From: Ideonella livida | Lineage (GTDB): Bacteria > Pseudomonadota > Gammaproteobacteria > Burkholderiales > Burkholderiaceae_C | Assembly (NCBI RefSeq): GCF_010499455.1 | Contig: NZ_JAAGOH010000009.1 | Coordinates: forward strand, 92,750 to 156,749 | Reading direction: 5' to 3' | Length of the DNA stretch: 64,000 nt | Shown: positions 50,371 to 60,100 of the stretch, one piece after another | How the letters are laid out: every line of letters begins with the position of its first letter | How positions within the stretch are numbered: position 1 is the stretch's first letter | The notes under the pieces: generated by a model | The model's input: only the letters and a program-made list of their open reading frames with translations | The model's database searches: none | Told to the model about the DNA's origin: nothing | Translations under genes and position numbers: made by a program

Positions 50371-50841
50371 TCACTGCAGGCCACGGGCGCGCTGGAAGGT
50401 GTTGTCCACCAGCGGCTTGGCATCGGTCTGCGGCACATGGCACTGGGTGCAGAAGTAGCGGCGCGGGCTGATGTTGTCCAGCTCGGTGCCTTCGCGGGTC
50501 TTGAAGTGGGTCACGCTCACCTTGGGGGCGCCGGCGGCCTTGGCCTTCTGGAAGGCGTGGCAGTCCATGCACTTGTTGTAGTTCTTGGTGATCTGGTAGC
50601 CCTGGGTGGTGTGCGGGATCAGCGGCGGCTGCTGCACGAAGTCCCGGTCCGACGGGGCGTGGTCGCGCTCCTGGCGCGAGCCCTCCGGGGCGTTGTCCTG
50701 CGTCAGGGGGGTGCCCCCGCGCAGGCCCTGCAACTTGACGGGGGCTGGGGCCGGGTCGGCGGCGCTGGCCATGTCCGCACCCATCCACACCATCGAGGCG
50801 GCCAGCAGCACCTTGGCCAGGGTCTTCATCAGGGTTCTCAT
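50371..50841 (-). CDS. napB: Periplasmic nitrate reductase dihaem subunit NapB
   Basis: NapB is the small electron-transfer subunit of NapAB. The 156-residue protein has a signal peptide ([23 protein letters not shown]), two haem-c motifs (CMDCH and CTQCH), and [24 protein letters not shown], which matches the family. The ATG at 50841 overlaps the napH stop (TGATG) and has GGAGAG upstream. napC follows after 16 bp. Confidence 0.95.
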   Translation of the reverse strand: MRTLMKTLAKVLLAASMVWMGADMASAADPAPAPVKLQGLRGGTPLTQDNAPEGSRQERDHAPSDRDFVQQPPLIPHTTQGYQITKNYNKCMDCHAFQKAKAAGAPKVSVTHFKTREGTELDNISPRRYFCTQCHVPQTDAKPLVDNTFQRARGLQ

Positions 50842-51716
50842 CAGTCTCTCCGGGTATCGAATCGGTGGGTCAGGGTGAACACGTCGGGGCCGCACACGTC
50901 GATGCAGCGGCCGCAGTTGGTGCAGGCGCTGGAGGCGATGACCGGGCTGGCGCCGCCCTTGCCCTTCAGCGCGATGGGAATGACCTGGGGCTCGGGGCAC
51001 ACGGCGTAGCAGTCCGCGCAGTCATTGCAGCGGCTGCTGTGGCGGGCGCTCACGCGCAGCAGCGCCTTGTGGCCGATCAGCGCGTAAAGCGCGCCGGCGG
51101 GGCACACGTGGCCGCACCAGCCGCGGGGCGCGGCCAGCAGGTCGAACAGGAACACCGCCAAGGTGACGCCCCAGGCGACGCTGCCGCCAAAGATGAGCGC
51201 CCGCTGGGTGAGGCTCACCGGGTTGACGCTCTCCCAGGCCATCAGGCCGCTGGCGGCGCTGGCCAGCAGCACGGCGGCCAGCAGCCAGAAGCGAAAGTCG
51301 CTGCGCGGCGCGCGGCCGCCGCTCAGGCCCAGGCGACGGCGCAGCCAGGCGGCGGTGTCGGTGACGAGGTTCACCGGGCAGACCCAGGCGCAGAACACCC
51401 GGCCACCGGCCAGCGCGTAGAAAGCGGTGACGATCACAGCGCCCAGCACGGCGGTGGCCGCCGGCCAGTGGGCGCCGTGCAGGGCCTGGGCGGCCAGCTG
51501 CTGCAGGAACACCAGGGGGTCGGTCAGCGGCAGGGTGTCCAGCGTCAGGCTGGACGAGAGGTTGCCCTTGACGATCCACACCCCCGCCCAGGGGCCGAGC
51601 AAAAACAGCCCGAGGAGGCCCAGCTGGCTGGCGCGGCGCAGCAGCAAAAAGCGGTGGGCCCGCCACCAACCCTTGAGCTGCACGGCCTCGGTGCCCGGGC
51701 GAAGTGCGGGGCTCAT
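50841..51716 (-). CDS. napH: Quinol dehydrogenase membrane component NapH
   Basis: NapH is a membrane [4Fe-4S] protein that, with NapG, feeds electrons from quinol to the Nap system. The 291-residue protein has four membrane segments, motifs [12 protein letters not shown] and [15 protein letters not shown], and two C-terminal clusters ([14 protein letters not shown] and [14 protein letters not shown]). Its start overlaps the napG end (ATGA), and its end overlaps the napB start. Confidence 0.95.
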   Translation of the reverse strand: MSPALRPGTEAVQLKGWWRAHRFLLLRRASQLGLLGLFLLGPWAGVWIVKGNLSSSLTLDTLPLTDPLVFLQQLAAQALHGAHWPAATAVLGAVIVTAFYALAGGRVFCAWVCPVNLVTDTAAWLRRRLGLSGGRAPRSDFRFWLLAAVLLASAASGLMAWESVNPVSLTQRALIFGGSVAWGVTLAVFLFDLLAAPRGWCGHVCPAGALYALIGHKALLRVSARHSSRCNDCADCYAVCPEPQVIPIALKGKGGASPVIASSACTNCGRCIDVCGPDVFTLTHRFDTRRD

Positions 51717-52519
51717 GGCGTGCCTCCGGCGCGGCCCAGGCTCGGCGGGGCATAGGGCTCGGCGCCCGAGCGCAAGGGGGCCAGATCACCGGGCCCGGGC
51801 TGCTCGGGCAGACGCTGCGCGGGCCGCTTGAAGCCGGGCTGGCCGCTGCGGTTGTCTGCCTCCCAGCCCTTGCGGTAGTGGTGGCCCAGCTCGCCACGCG
51901 CCAGCGTGGCGGGCAGCACCTTGATGGCGGGCTGCTCCAGCACGCAGCTCTTCTCGCACTTGCCGCAGCCGGTGCAGGCGCTGCTGTGCACGGTGGGCAG
52001 CAGCATGGCATGGCGGTCACTGCGCGGGTTGCTGACCTTTTCCAGGGTGATGGCCTCGTCGATCACCGGGCACACCCGGTAGCACACATCGCAGCGCAGG
52101 CCCAGGAAGTTCAGGCAGTTCTCCTGGTCAATCAGCACGGCCACACCCATGCGGGCCTGGGTGATGTCGGTCAACGTGCGGTCCAGCGCGCCGCTGGGGC
52201 AGGCCTTGACGCAGGGCAGGTGCTCGCACATCTCGCAGGGAATGTCGCGGGCCACGAAGTAGGGCGTGCCGATGGCGACATCGGCAGCGATACCCGCGCC
52301 CCATTGGCTCAGGTGCAGGTTGCCGGGCGGGCAATCGCGCACGCACAAGCCGCAGCGCAGGCAGGCGGCCAGGAACTCGGGCTCGGCCAAGGCGCCGGGC
52401 GGGCGCAGGGCCTGGGCCGGGCGCGCCAGTGCCGGCCGGCCGGCCAGCGTGGCCGCGCCGGCCACCAGCGCGGCCGAGGTGGCCGACGCCGCGCCTTGCA
52501 GCAGCTCTCGTCGGTTCAT
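51713..52519 (-). CDS. napG: Periplasmic ferredoxin-type protein NapG
   Basis: NapG is a Tat-exported polyferredoxin that works with NapH. The 268-residue protein begins [18 protein letters not shown], a twin-arginine leader. Four cysteine clusters follow: [51 protein letters not shown] and [16 protein letters not shown]. It lies 48 bp behind napA. With NapH it gives a second quinol route besides NapC. Confidence 0.95.
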   Translation of the reverse strand: MNRRELLQGAASATSAALVAGAATLAGRPALARPAQALRPPGALAEPEFLAACLRCGLCVRDCPPGNLHLSQWGAGIAADVAIGTPYFVARDIPCEMCEHLPCVKACPSGALDRTLTDITQARMGVAVLIDQENCLNFLGLRCDVCYRVCPVIDEAITLEKVSNPRSDRHAMLLPTVHSSACTGCGKCEKSCVLEQPAIKVLPATLARGELGHHYRKGWEADNRSGQPGFKRPAQRLPEQPGPGDLAPLRSGAEPYAPPSLGRAGGTP

Positions 52520-52567
52520 GGGGCCCGTCCGGTCATCTCAAGCAGGGGTGGCTGAGGTGCCCAGGCC

Positions 52568-55117
52568 TCAGGCCTTCACCACCTTCACGGCGCACTTCTT
52601 GAAGTCGGTTTCCTTGCTGATGGGACAGGTGGCGTCCAGCGTGAGCTTGTTGACCAGCTTGCCTTCATCGAAGAAGGGCACGAACACCAGGCCGCGCGGC
52701 ACCTTGTTGCGGCCCTTGGTTTCCACGGCCAGCTCGATCTCGCCCCGGCGCGAGGCCACCTTCACCTTCATGCCGCGCTGCAGGCCGCGGGCCTGGGCGT
52801 CGTCGGGGTGCATGAACAGCACGGCCTCGGGCACGGCGCGGTGCAGCTCGGGCACGCGGCGGGTCATGGTGCCGGTGTGCCAGTGCTCCAGCACGCGGCC
52901 GGTGCACAGCCACAGGTCAAAGTCCTTGTCCGGGCTCTCGGCGGCAGGCTGGTAGGGCAGGGCGAAGATGTTGGCCTTGCCGTCCTTGAAGCCGTAGAAC
53001 TTCACGCCCTCGCCTTTCTTGACGTAGGGGTCGTAGCCTTCACGGAAGCGCCAGAGGGTTTCCTTGCCGTCCACCACCGGCCAGCGCAGGCCGCGCACCT
53101 CGTGGTAGACGTCAAAGTCGGCCAGGTCGTGGCCGTGGCCACGGCCAAATTCAGCGTATTCCTCGAACAGGCCCTTCTGCACGTAGAAGCCAAAGGCCTC
53201 GGACTCGGCGTTCTTGTAGTCCTTGATGTACTTGGCGTTGACCTTGCCCAGGTCGGCCAGGGGGTACTTGTTGACCTTGCCGTTCTTGAACAGCACGTCG
53301 AACATCGTCTTGCCCTTGACGGCGGGCTGCTTGGCGATCAGCTCGGCCGGCCACACCTCTTCCATCTTGAAGCGCTTGGCGAACTCCATCATCTGCCACA
53401 GGTCCGAGCGGGCCTGGCCCGGTGCGGCCACCTGTTGGCGCCAGAACTGGGTGCGGCGCTCGGCGTTGCCAAAGGCGCCTTCCTTTTCCACCCACATCGC
53501 GGCGGGCAGCACCAGGTCAGCGGCCATGGCGCTGACGGTGGGGTAGGGGTCGCTCACCACCACGAAGGCCTTGGGGTTGCGCCAGCCCGGCAGGATCTCG
53601 CCGTTGATGTTCGGGCCGGCCTGCATGTTGTTGTTGGTGGTGACCCAGTAGCACTTGAGCTTGCCGTCCTTGAGCGCGCGGCTTTGGGCCACGGCGTGCA
53701 GGCCGATCTTGTCGGGGATGGTGCCCTCGGGCAGGCCCCAGATCTCTTCGGTGTGCTTGCGGTGCTCGGGGTTGGTCACCACCATGTCGGCCGGCAGGCG
53801 GTGGGCGAAGGTGCCCACCTCACGGGCCGTGCCGCAGGCGCTGGGCTGGCCGGTCAGGCTGAAGGGGCCCGAGCCCGGGGTGCTGATCTTGCCTACCAGC
53901 AGGTGGACGTTGTAGATCATGTTGTTGGCCCAGGTGCCGCGGGTGTGCTGGTTGAACCCCATGGTCCAGAACGACACCACCTTGACCTTGGGGTCGGCGT
54001 ACAACTCGGCCAGGGCCTTGAGCTTTTCCACGGGCACGCCAGACAGCGCGCTGACCTTCTCAGCGGTGTACTCGCTGACGAACTTGGCGTACTCCTCGAA
54101 GCTGATCGGGGTCGAGTCGTTCGGATTGCCCTTGGGCTTGCCGTCGGCGCCGGGGTAGCCGTTGGACTTGGCATCCTTTTCCAGCGCGTGCACCGGGCGC
54201 AGGCCGTAACCGATGTCGGTGGCGCCCTGCTTGAAGTTGATGTTCTTCTTGACGAACTCCTGGTTCACCTTCTTGTGGGTGATGATGTAGTTCGCGATGA
54301 AGTTCAGGATGGCCAGGTCGGTCTGCGGCGTGAAGATGATCGACTGGTCGGCCAGGTCGTAGCTGCGGTGCTCGTAGGTGGAGAGCACGGCCACCTTCAC
54401 ATGCGGGTTGGACAGGCGGCGGTCGGTGATGCGGCTCCACAGGATGGGGTGCATCTCGGCCATGTTGCTGCCCCACAGCACGAAGGCGTCGGACTGCTCG
54501 ATGTCGTCGTAGCAGCCCATCGGCTCGTCGATGCCGAAGGTGCGCATGAAGCCGGCGACGGCGCTGGCCATGCAGTGGCGGGCGTTCGGGTCCAGGTTGT
54601 TGGAGCGGAAACCGGCCTTCCACAACTTGCTGGCGGCATAGCCTTCAAAGATGGTCCACTGTCCGGAGCCGAACATGGCGATGCTGCCCGGGCCTTCGGC
54701 CTTGAGGGCTTCTTTCCACTTGGCGGCCATCACGTCAAAGGCTTCGTCCCAGCTCACGGGCACGAAATCGCCTTCCTTGTCATAGACACCGTTCTTCTTG
54801 CGCAGCAGGGGGGTTTGCAGCCGGTCCTTGCCGTACATGATCTTGGACAGGAAGTAGCCCTTGATGCAGTTCAGGCCACGGTTCACCGGCGCTTCGGGGT
54901 CGCCCTGGGTGGCCACCACGCGGCCGTCTTGCACGCCCACCATCACGGCGCAGCCGGTGCCGCAGAAGCGGCAGGGGGCTTTGTCCCAACGCACCGCGGT
55001 GTCGGCTGCGGTCTTGGCCGGCTGCGTTGCGGCCTCGGCCACGATGGGGATGCCGGCAGCGGCAGCGCTGGCGGCCAGGGCCTGGGACTTCAGGAAATCA
55101 CGACGGTTGGCTTGCAT
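52568..55117 (-). CDS. napA: Periplasmic nitrate reductase catalytic subunit NapA
   Basis: NapA is the molybdopterin-guanine-dinucleotide enzyme that reduces nitrate to nitrite in the periplasm. The 849-residue precursor starts [17 protein letters not shown], a twin-arginine signal. The [4Fe-4S] cysteines are Cys49, 52, 56 and 84 ([20 protein letters not shown]). The molybdenum ligand is Cys182 in [15 protein letters not shown]-terminal molybdopterin-binding region includes [15 protein letters not shown]. The ATG at 55117 has GGAG upstream; the open frame to 55138 adds residues that do not fit the leader. It follows napD after 162 bp. Confidence 0.97.
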   Translation of the reverse strand: MQANRRDFLKSQALAASAAAAGIPIVAEAATQPAKTAADTAVRWDKAPCRFCGTGCAVMVGVQDGRVVATQGDPEAPVNRGLNCIKGYFLSKIMYGKDRLQTPLLRKKNGVYDKEGDFVPVSWDEAFDVMAAKWKEALKAEGPGSIAMFGSGQWTIFEGYAASKLWKAGFRSNNLDPNARHCMASAVAGFMRTFGIDEPMGCYDDIEQSDAFVLWGSNMAEMHPILWSRITDRRLSNPHVKVAVLSTYEHRSYDLADQSIIFTPQTDLAILNFIANYIITHKKVNQEFVKKNINFKQGATDIGYGLRPVHALEKDAKSNGYPGADGKPKGNPNDSTPISFEEYAKFVSEYTAEKVSALSGVPVEKLKALAELYADPKVKVVSFWTMGFNQHTRGTWANNMIYNVHLLVGKISTPGSGPFSLTGQPSACGTAREVGTFAHRLPADMVVTNPEHRKHTEEIWGLPEGTIPDKIGLHAVAQSRALKDGKLKCYWVTTNNNMQAGPNINGEILPGWRNPKAFVVVSDPYPTVSAMAADLVLPAAMWVEKEGAFGNAERRTQFWRQQVAAPGQARSDLWQMMEFAKRFKMEEVWPAELIAKQPAVKGKTMFDVLFKNGKVNKYPLADLGKVNAKYIKDYKNAESEAFGFYVQKGLFEEYAEFGRGHGHDLADFDVYHEVRGLRWPVVDGKETLWRFREGYDPYVKKGEGVKFYGFKDGKANIFALPYQPAAESPDKDFDLWLCTGRVLEHWHTGTMTRRVPELHRAVPEAVLFMHPDDAQARGLQRGMKVKVASRRGEIELAVETKGRNKVPRGLVFVPFFDEGKLVNKLTLDATCPISKETDFKKCAVKVVKA

Positions 55118-55237
55118 GGGCGGGTCTCCGGCGACCACCGCGGCGGTGTTGGCGGGCGGTGGGCCTGTGGGGCGCCGGGCGGTGCCCGGTCGGTTCTGGC
55201 GTGGGGGGAATGCTCGTCGGCGCCACGGCCGGCGTCC

Positions 55238-55251
55238 ATGAACTGGTTCAA
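55238..55251. promoter_or_regulatory. FNR-like dyad in the napD-napA gap
   Basis: On the minus strand TTGAACCAGTTCAT closely matches the dyad before norC (TTGAACCCGTTCAA) in half-site and spacing. It lies about 120 bp before napA. With its TTGAA half-site it is a weak FNR/Dnr candidate and could be chance. Confidence 0.3.
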
Positions 55252-55279
55252 GGACGCTGGCGGCCGCGGTCGCCGGCGC

Positions 55280-55612
55280 TCAGCGGGGCGTGGCGCTGTC
55301 GCCGCGCCAGGCGCGGTAGTCGATCTGGTCGGCGCCGGCCGGCGGGGGCGCGTCCGTACCGGAGTACTCCCAGACCAGCGAGGCGGCCAGCACCTCAGGC
55401 CACTGGGCAATGCGCGCCAGCTGCGCCGCAGCACTCTCGGGCGGGTGGCCGTCCGGGGTCGGTCCGCTGGCGTCGGCGTCTTCCAGCAGCACCACCAGCC
55501 GGCCGTCGCCGGGGTTGAGGGCCAGGTCGGCGCCGGGCAAGGTGGCCAGGCGGGCGCAGACCTCGGGCAGGTCGGCAGGGCGGGTTCGGATCACGGTCCC
55601 CAGCAGGCTCAT
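55280..55612 (-). CDS. napD: NapD chaperone for NapA maturation
   Basis: NapD is a small cytoplasmic chaperone that binds the NapA Tat signal. The 110-residue product has the ferredoxin-like fold pattern SLLGTVIRTRPADLPEVCARLATLPGADLAL, then GRLVVLLEDADASG and LAASLVWEYS. A Pro/Ala-rich tail follows. The ATG at 55612 matches the family start; an in-frame TTG at 55633 is less likely. It is the first gene of napDAGHBC, with an FNR-type site about 80 bp upstream. Confidence 0.92.
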   Translation of the reverse strand: MSLLGTVIRTRPADLPEVCARLATLPGADLALNPGDGRLVVLLEDADASGPTPDGHPPESAAAQLARIAQWPEVLAASLVWEYSGTDAPPPAGADQIDYRAWRGDSATPR

Positions 55613-55689
55613 GGCGTCAGGGCCCGCGGGCAACGGGCAAGGTGGCAGCTACAGCGCATGCACTGTGACGGTGCATCGCCAAGCGAGCC

Positions 55690-55703
55690 ATGACCTGGGT
55701 CAA
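55690..55703. promoter_or_regulatory. FNR/Dnr-type site upstream of napD
   Basis: On the minus strand TTGACCCAGGTCAT matches TTGAY-N4-RTCAA at all but the last base. Its centre is about 84 bp before the napD ATG, compatible with an activator site near -41 of a promoter with a 40-nt leader. It supports anaerobic or nitric-oxide-linked control of nap. Confidence 0.7.
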
Positions 55704-56044
55704 GAACCGAGAAGCGGCGATCCTCGGCCAAGGGGGGGCGTCATGCCCCCGTTTGTGTGCGAAATTGCAAATTTCTTGGGCGGTTTGTCGGGGTTTTCTG
55801 CGGTGCTGCCCGTGTCTAAAGTGGTGCGCAACCGGCTACCCGACCGGATTGCCGCCACCCGCCGGGCACCCGCCCGGGCCGGCCGACACGCAGGGCCACG
55901 CCACCACCTCTCCAGGCAGGCGTGAGGCCCGTCGGCCGGCGCGGTGTCTTTTTTGCTGGCGCCATCGTGGCGCCACCGCAACCTGCACTTCCCAGCGCCC
56001 GGTGCGGCCGGCCCCGGCGCTGCCGCGCCAGGGCCTCAACCCGC
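55704..56044. other. 341-bp interval between the Bug receptor gene and napD control region
   Basis: No gene was found. The interval holds an AT-rich dyad at 55761-55775 (GAAATT-GCA-AATTTC). It also holds two copies of the palindrome TGGCGCCA at 55957-55964 and 55968-55975 next to a run of six T. That paired element lies just past the end of the Bug receptor gene and may be a 3'-end structure for it. Confidence 0.5.
55761..55775. promoter_or_regulatory. AT-rich dyad upstream of nap
   Basis: GAAATTGCAAATTTC has perfect 6-bp arms around GCA. It stands out in an otherwise GC-rich gap and lies about 65 bp behind the FNR-type site. An operator for a second regulator is possible; the identity is unknown. 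Confidence 0.35.
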
Positions 56045-57028
56045 TCACTGCGGCTGGAAGCCGCTCTGGCGGATCAGGCGGGTCCAGACGGCGCTGTAGG
56101 CCTTCTCGCGCTGGGCCAGCTGTTCGCCACTCATGTGGCCCACGCTCAGGCCCATGGCCGTCAGGCGCTCGTGCACCGCCGGCTTGGCCACCACCTTGGC
56201 CAGGGCGGCCGAGAACTGCTCCAGCGTGGCCTTGGGCGTGCCAGCGGGGGCGAAGACGCCGTAGTACGGCATGTCCTCCAGGCCCGCCAGCCCCAGCTCC
56301 TTGAAGGTCGGCACGTCCGGCATCACCGCCTGGCGCTGGCCGCCCAGCACCGCCACCACGCGGATCTTGCCGTTGCGGTGGTTCTCGATGAAGTCCGGGA
56401 TCGAGCCGATGCCGGCCGGGATCTGGTTGCCCAGCATGTCGGCCATCATTGGGGCGCTGCCGCGGTAGGGCACGGCCACCAGGTCCAGGCCGTACTTCTC
56501 GCCCACGACCTTGACCAGGAATTCCGGCGTGGAGGCCGGGGCGGGCACCCCGACCGAGCCCTTGCCCCCCTGTCCCTTGACCTGGGCCACGTACTCGTTG
56601 AAGGACTTGGCCGGCGTGCCGCCGGAGACCGCGAAGGCGTTCACAAAGGAGGCGAAGCCGGCGACCGGCACGAAATCCCGCGCCGGCTCGTAGCCTGGCG
56701 TCCGGACGACCTGCGGCAGGATGGAGATGGTGTGGTCATGGCTGAGGAACAGCGTGGTGCCGTCCGGGGCCGCGGCCTTGAGCGCCTGGGCGGCCAGCTG
56801 GCCGCCCGCACCCGGTTTGTTCTCCACGATCACCGGTGCGCCCAGCTCGTCCTTCAGGTGCTCGGCCAGGATGCGGGCGATGGCGTCGGTGCCGCCCCCG
56901 GCCGGAAAGCCCACCAACAGGCGGACGGTCTTGCCCTCGGCCAGGGCAGGCGAGGCGGCCAGGGGCGCCAGCGCGGCCAGGGCAGCGGCCAGCAGACGAC
57001 GGCGAAGGGGGGCGGCGGGTGTGGACAT
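56045..57028 (-). CDS. Bug/TctC-family tripartite tricarboxylate receptor
   Basis: A 327-residue periplasmic solute-binding protein. The signal peptide (RRRLLAAALAALAPLAASPALA) is followed by KTVRLLVGFPAGGGTDAIARILAEHL, then VENKPGAGGQLAAQALKAAAPDGTTL and YRGSAPMMADMLGNQI, all typical of Bug receptors. These often bind carboxylic acids, and most are encoded apart from any transporter, as here: no tctAB is adjacent. The ATG at 57028 starts the leader sequence; the frame is open to 57385 but overlaps the recC start antisense. It diverges from recC. Confidence 0.93.
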   Translation of the reverse strand: MSTPAAPLRRRLLAAALAALAPLAASPALAEGKTVRLLVGFPAGGGTDAIARILAEHLKDELGAPVIVENKPGAGGQLAAQALKAAAPDGTTLFLSHDHTISILPQVVRTPGYEPARDFVPVAGFASFVNAFAVSGGTPAKSFNEYVAQVKGQGGKGSVGVPAPASTPEFLVKVVGEKYGLDLVAVPYRGSAPMMADMLGNQIPAGIGSIPDFIENHRNGKIRVVAVLGGQRQAVMPDVPTFKELGLAGLEDMPYYGVFAPAGTPKATLEQFSAALAKVVAKPAVHERLTAMGLSVGHMSGEQLAQREKAYSAVWTRLIRQSGFQPQ

Positions 57029-57188
57029 GGCGGATGGGCGTGCAGACGGCTGCAGGAGCCTGGGGTTGGGAATGCCATGAAGCATAAGCGCACCGCGCCC
57101 GCACGGCGCCTTCGTGCCGCAGGGGCGCGTCTCTTGAGCCTCTGGCATGGCATGCTGGCGGCCCCACGGCGTCCCTCCCCAACTTGCC

Positions 57189-60100
57189 ATGAGCCCCATC
57201 ACCCCACCTGGCCTGCTGGTCCTGCATGGCAACCGCACCGAATGGCTGCTGCAGGCCGTGGTGGCCTGGCTGCAGGCCCACCCGCTGGGTCCGTTGGAGG
57301 AGGAGGGCGTGCTGGTGCCCTCCAACGGCATGGCCGAGTGGTTCAAGATGGCCATGGCCCAGCAGGCCGGGGTGTGCGCCGCCACCCGGGTGGAGCTGCC
57401 CGGCCGCTTCCAGTGGCGGCTCTACCGGCAGACCTTGGGCTGGCGGCAAGTGCCTGCGGCCTCACCGCTGGACAAGCTGCCCATGACCTGGCGCCTCATG
57501 GCCACGCTGCCGGGCCTGCTGGGCCAGCCGCTGTTTGCCCCGGTGGCCGGCTTTTTGCAGGGGCAGGAGCCCGAGCGGCCGCTGCAACTGGCCAGCCGCC
57601 TGGCCGACCTCTTTGACCAGTACCAGATCTACCGCGCGGACTGGCTGCAGGACTGGGCCGACGGGCGAGACCAGCTGCGCACCGCCGACGGCGGCCACCG
57701 GCCGGTGCCGGCCGACCAGGCCTGGCAGCCGGCCCTGTGGCGCGCCCTGGTGGCGCCGCTGGACGAGGCCGGCCGGGCCGCCTTGCGCCCGGTGCTGCAC
57801 CAGCAGGTGGTGCAGGCCCTGCGTGGCACCGGGCCCACCGCCCGGCCGCTGCCGCGCCGCGTGGTGCTCTTCGGCATGACCCACCTGCCGCTGGCGCTGC
57901 TGGAACTGCTGTCCGCCCTGGCCACCCGCGTGCCGGTGCTGCTGGCGCTGCCCAACCCCTGCCGCTTCCATTGGGCCGACACGGTGGACGGGCGGGAGCT
58001 GCTGCGCTGGCAGGCGCGGCGCCAGCCGCTCAAGCGTGGTGCCGACCTGGCCGCCGTGCCGCCCGAGGCCCTGCACGCCCACGCCCATCCCCTGCTGGCG
58101 GCCTGGGGCCGGCAGAGCCGGGACTTCATCCGCCTGCTGGACCTGCACGACGGCACCGCCAACGCCGCCGCCCCGGCCGGCCTGCAGCGGGTGGACTTGT
58201 TCGACGACGAGGCCGATCCCGCGACGCCCAGCCTGCTGCAGCAGGTGCAGCAGCGCATCCGCGACCTGGTGCCGCTGCCGGAACATGCCGCGCTGGCCCA
58301 GCCCGTCGGCCCGCAGGACCGCTCCATCGTCTTCCACCTCGCCCACAGCCCCATGCGCGAGGTCGAGGTGCTGCACGACGAGCTGCTCACCTTGCTGGCC
58401 CGGGGGCAGCACACCGCCGAGGGCCGGCCGCTGGCGCCCCGCGACATCGTGGTCATGGTGCCCGACATCGCCCGTTTCGAGCCCGCCATCCGCGCGGTCT
58501 TCGGCCAGCTCAAGCGCCAGGATCCCCGCTGGATTCCCTTTGACATCGCCGACCTGAGCACCCGCCATGCCAGCCCGCTGGTGGGCGCGGTGGAATGGCT
58601 GCTGCGCCTGCCCCAGCAGCGCGGGACCAGCAGCGAGCTGCGCGACCTGATGGACGTGCCCGCCTTGGCCCGCCGCTTCGGCCTGGACGAGGCCGACCTG
58701 CCGCAGCTGGCCGCCTGGATGGCTGGTGCGGGGCTGCGCTGGGGCCTGGACGCTGGCCACCGCGGTGCCCTGGACCTGGCCCCCTGCGGCACGGCGCACA
58801 GCGCCGCCTGGGCGGTGGAGCGCCTGCTGCTGGGCTATGCCAGCGGCCCCGACCCCCGGCAGCCGGGGGCCGACCGCGCCTTTGATGGCATCGAGCCCCA
58901 TGTGGAGGTGGGCGGCCTGGAGGCGGCCCTGGCGGGCTGCCTGGCCGCGCTGGTGGAGCGCCTGCAGCACTGGCGCGTGGCCTTGGCCGAGCCGGTGCCC
59001 CCCGCTGCCTGGGCCCAGCGCCTGCGCAGCCTGCTGGGCGATTTCCTGGACCCCCGCAGCGACGAGGAGCGCGCGGTGCTGGCCGCCCTGGAAGATGCGC
59101 TGCAGGACTGGCTGGACGCCTGCGAGGAGGCCGGCTTCCAGTCTCCGGTGGGGCTGGCCGTGGCCCGCGAGGCCTGGCTGGCCGCGCTCGACGAGCCCCG
59201 TGCCAGCCACCGCTTCCGCGCCGGCGGCGTCACCTTCTGCACCCTCATGCCCATGCGTGCCATTCCCTTCGAGGTGGTGTGCCTGCTGGGCATGAACGAA
59301 GGCGACTACCCGCGCCGAGCACCGCGCAGCGACCTGGACCTGATGGGACAGCCCGGCCAGACCCGGCCCGGCGACCGCGCCCGCAAGGACGACGACCGCC
59401 AACTCATGCTGGAGGCGCTGCTCTCGGCCCGCCAGGTGCTCTACCTGAGCTGGTGCGGCCACAGCCAGCGTGATAACAGTGCCCAGCCCCCCTCGGTCCT
59501 GGTGGCCCAGCTGCGGGACTACCTGAGCGCTGGTTGGGGGCCCGCGCGGCTGGCCGAACGCACCACCGCCCATCCGCTGCAGCCCTTCAGCCGCCGCTAC
59601 TTTGAGGCGCTCCCCCCGGCGGATGCCGATGCCGATGCCGATGCGGACGCCGACGCGCCCGCCTCACCGGGCGGTGCCCCCGACGGGCCGCCGCCCCTGT
59701 CCACCTGGGCCGGGGAATGGCGCCAGGCCCATGACCGACCCGAGCCCGGCGGCTTCGGCCCGGACACCACCGCTGACCTTGCCGCGGACCCGCCCAGCGC
59801 CCGCCCCACCAGCGGCGGCCCGATGGCCTTGCCGCCGTGGCGGCCTGACCCCACCGCGCCGCTGGACCTGGCCCGGCTGCACCGTTTCCTGCGCAACCCG
59901 GCAAGGGCCTTCTTTGCCGAGCGGCTGCAGGTCCGGCTGGACGAGGCGCCCGCGGAAGACCTGGACGACGAAGTCTTCGAGCTGCAGGGCCTGGCCCTGC
60001 ACCAGCTCCTGGCCGGGCTGCTGGCCCGCTGGCAGCCGCGCACAGCCGGGGATAGGCCGGAACTTGCGGCCGGGGAGGTCCGGGATGAGGTGCCGGCGAT

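Noticed and set aside
55957..55975. Two TGGCGCCA palindromes next to a T run as an intrinsic terminator.
   Set aside because: For the plus strand the T run precedes the stem, and for the minus strand A residues follow it, so the geometry is wrong for an intrinsic terminator on either strand.
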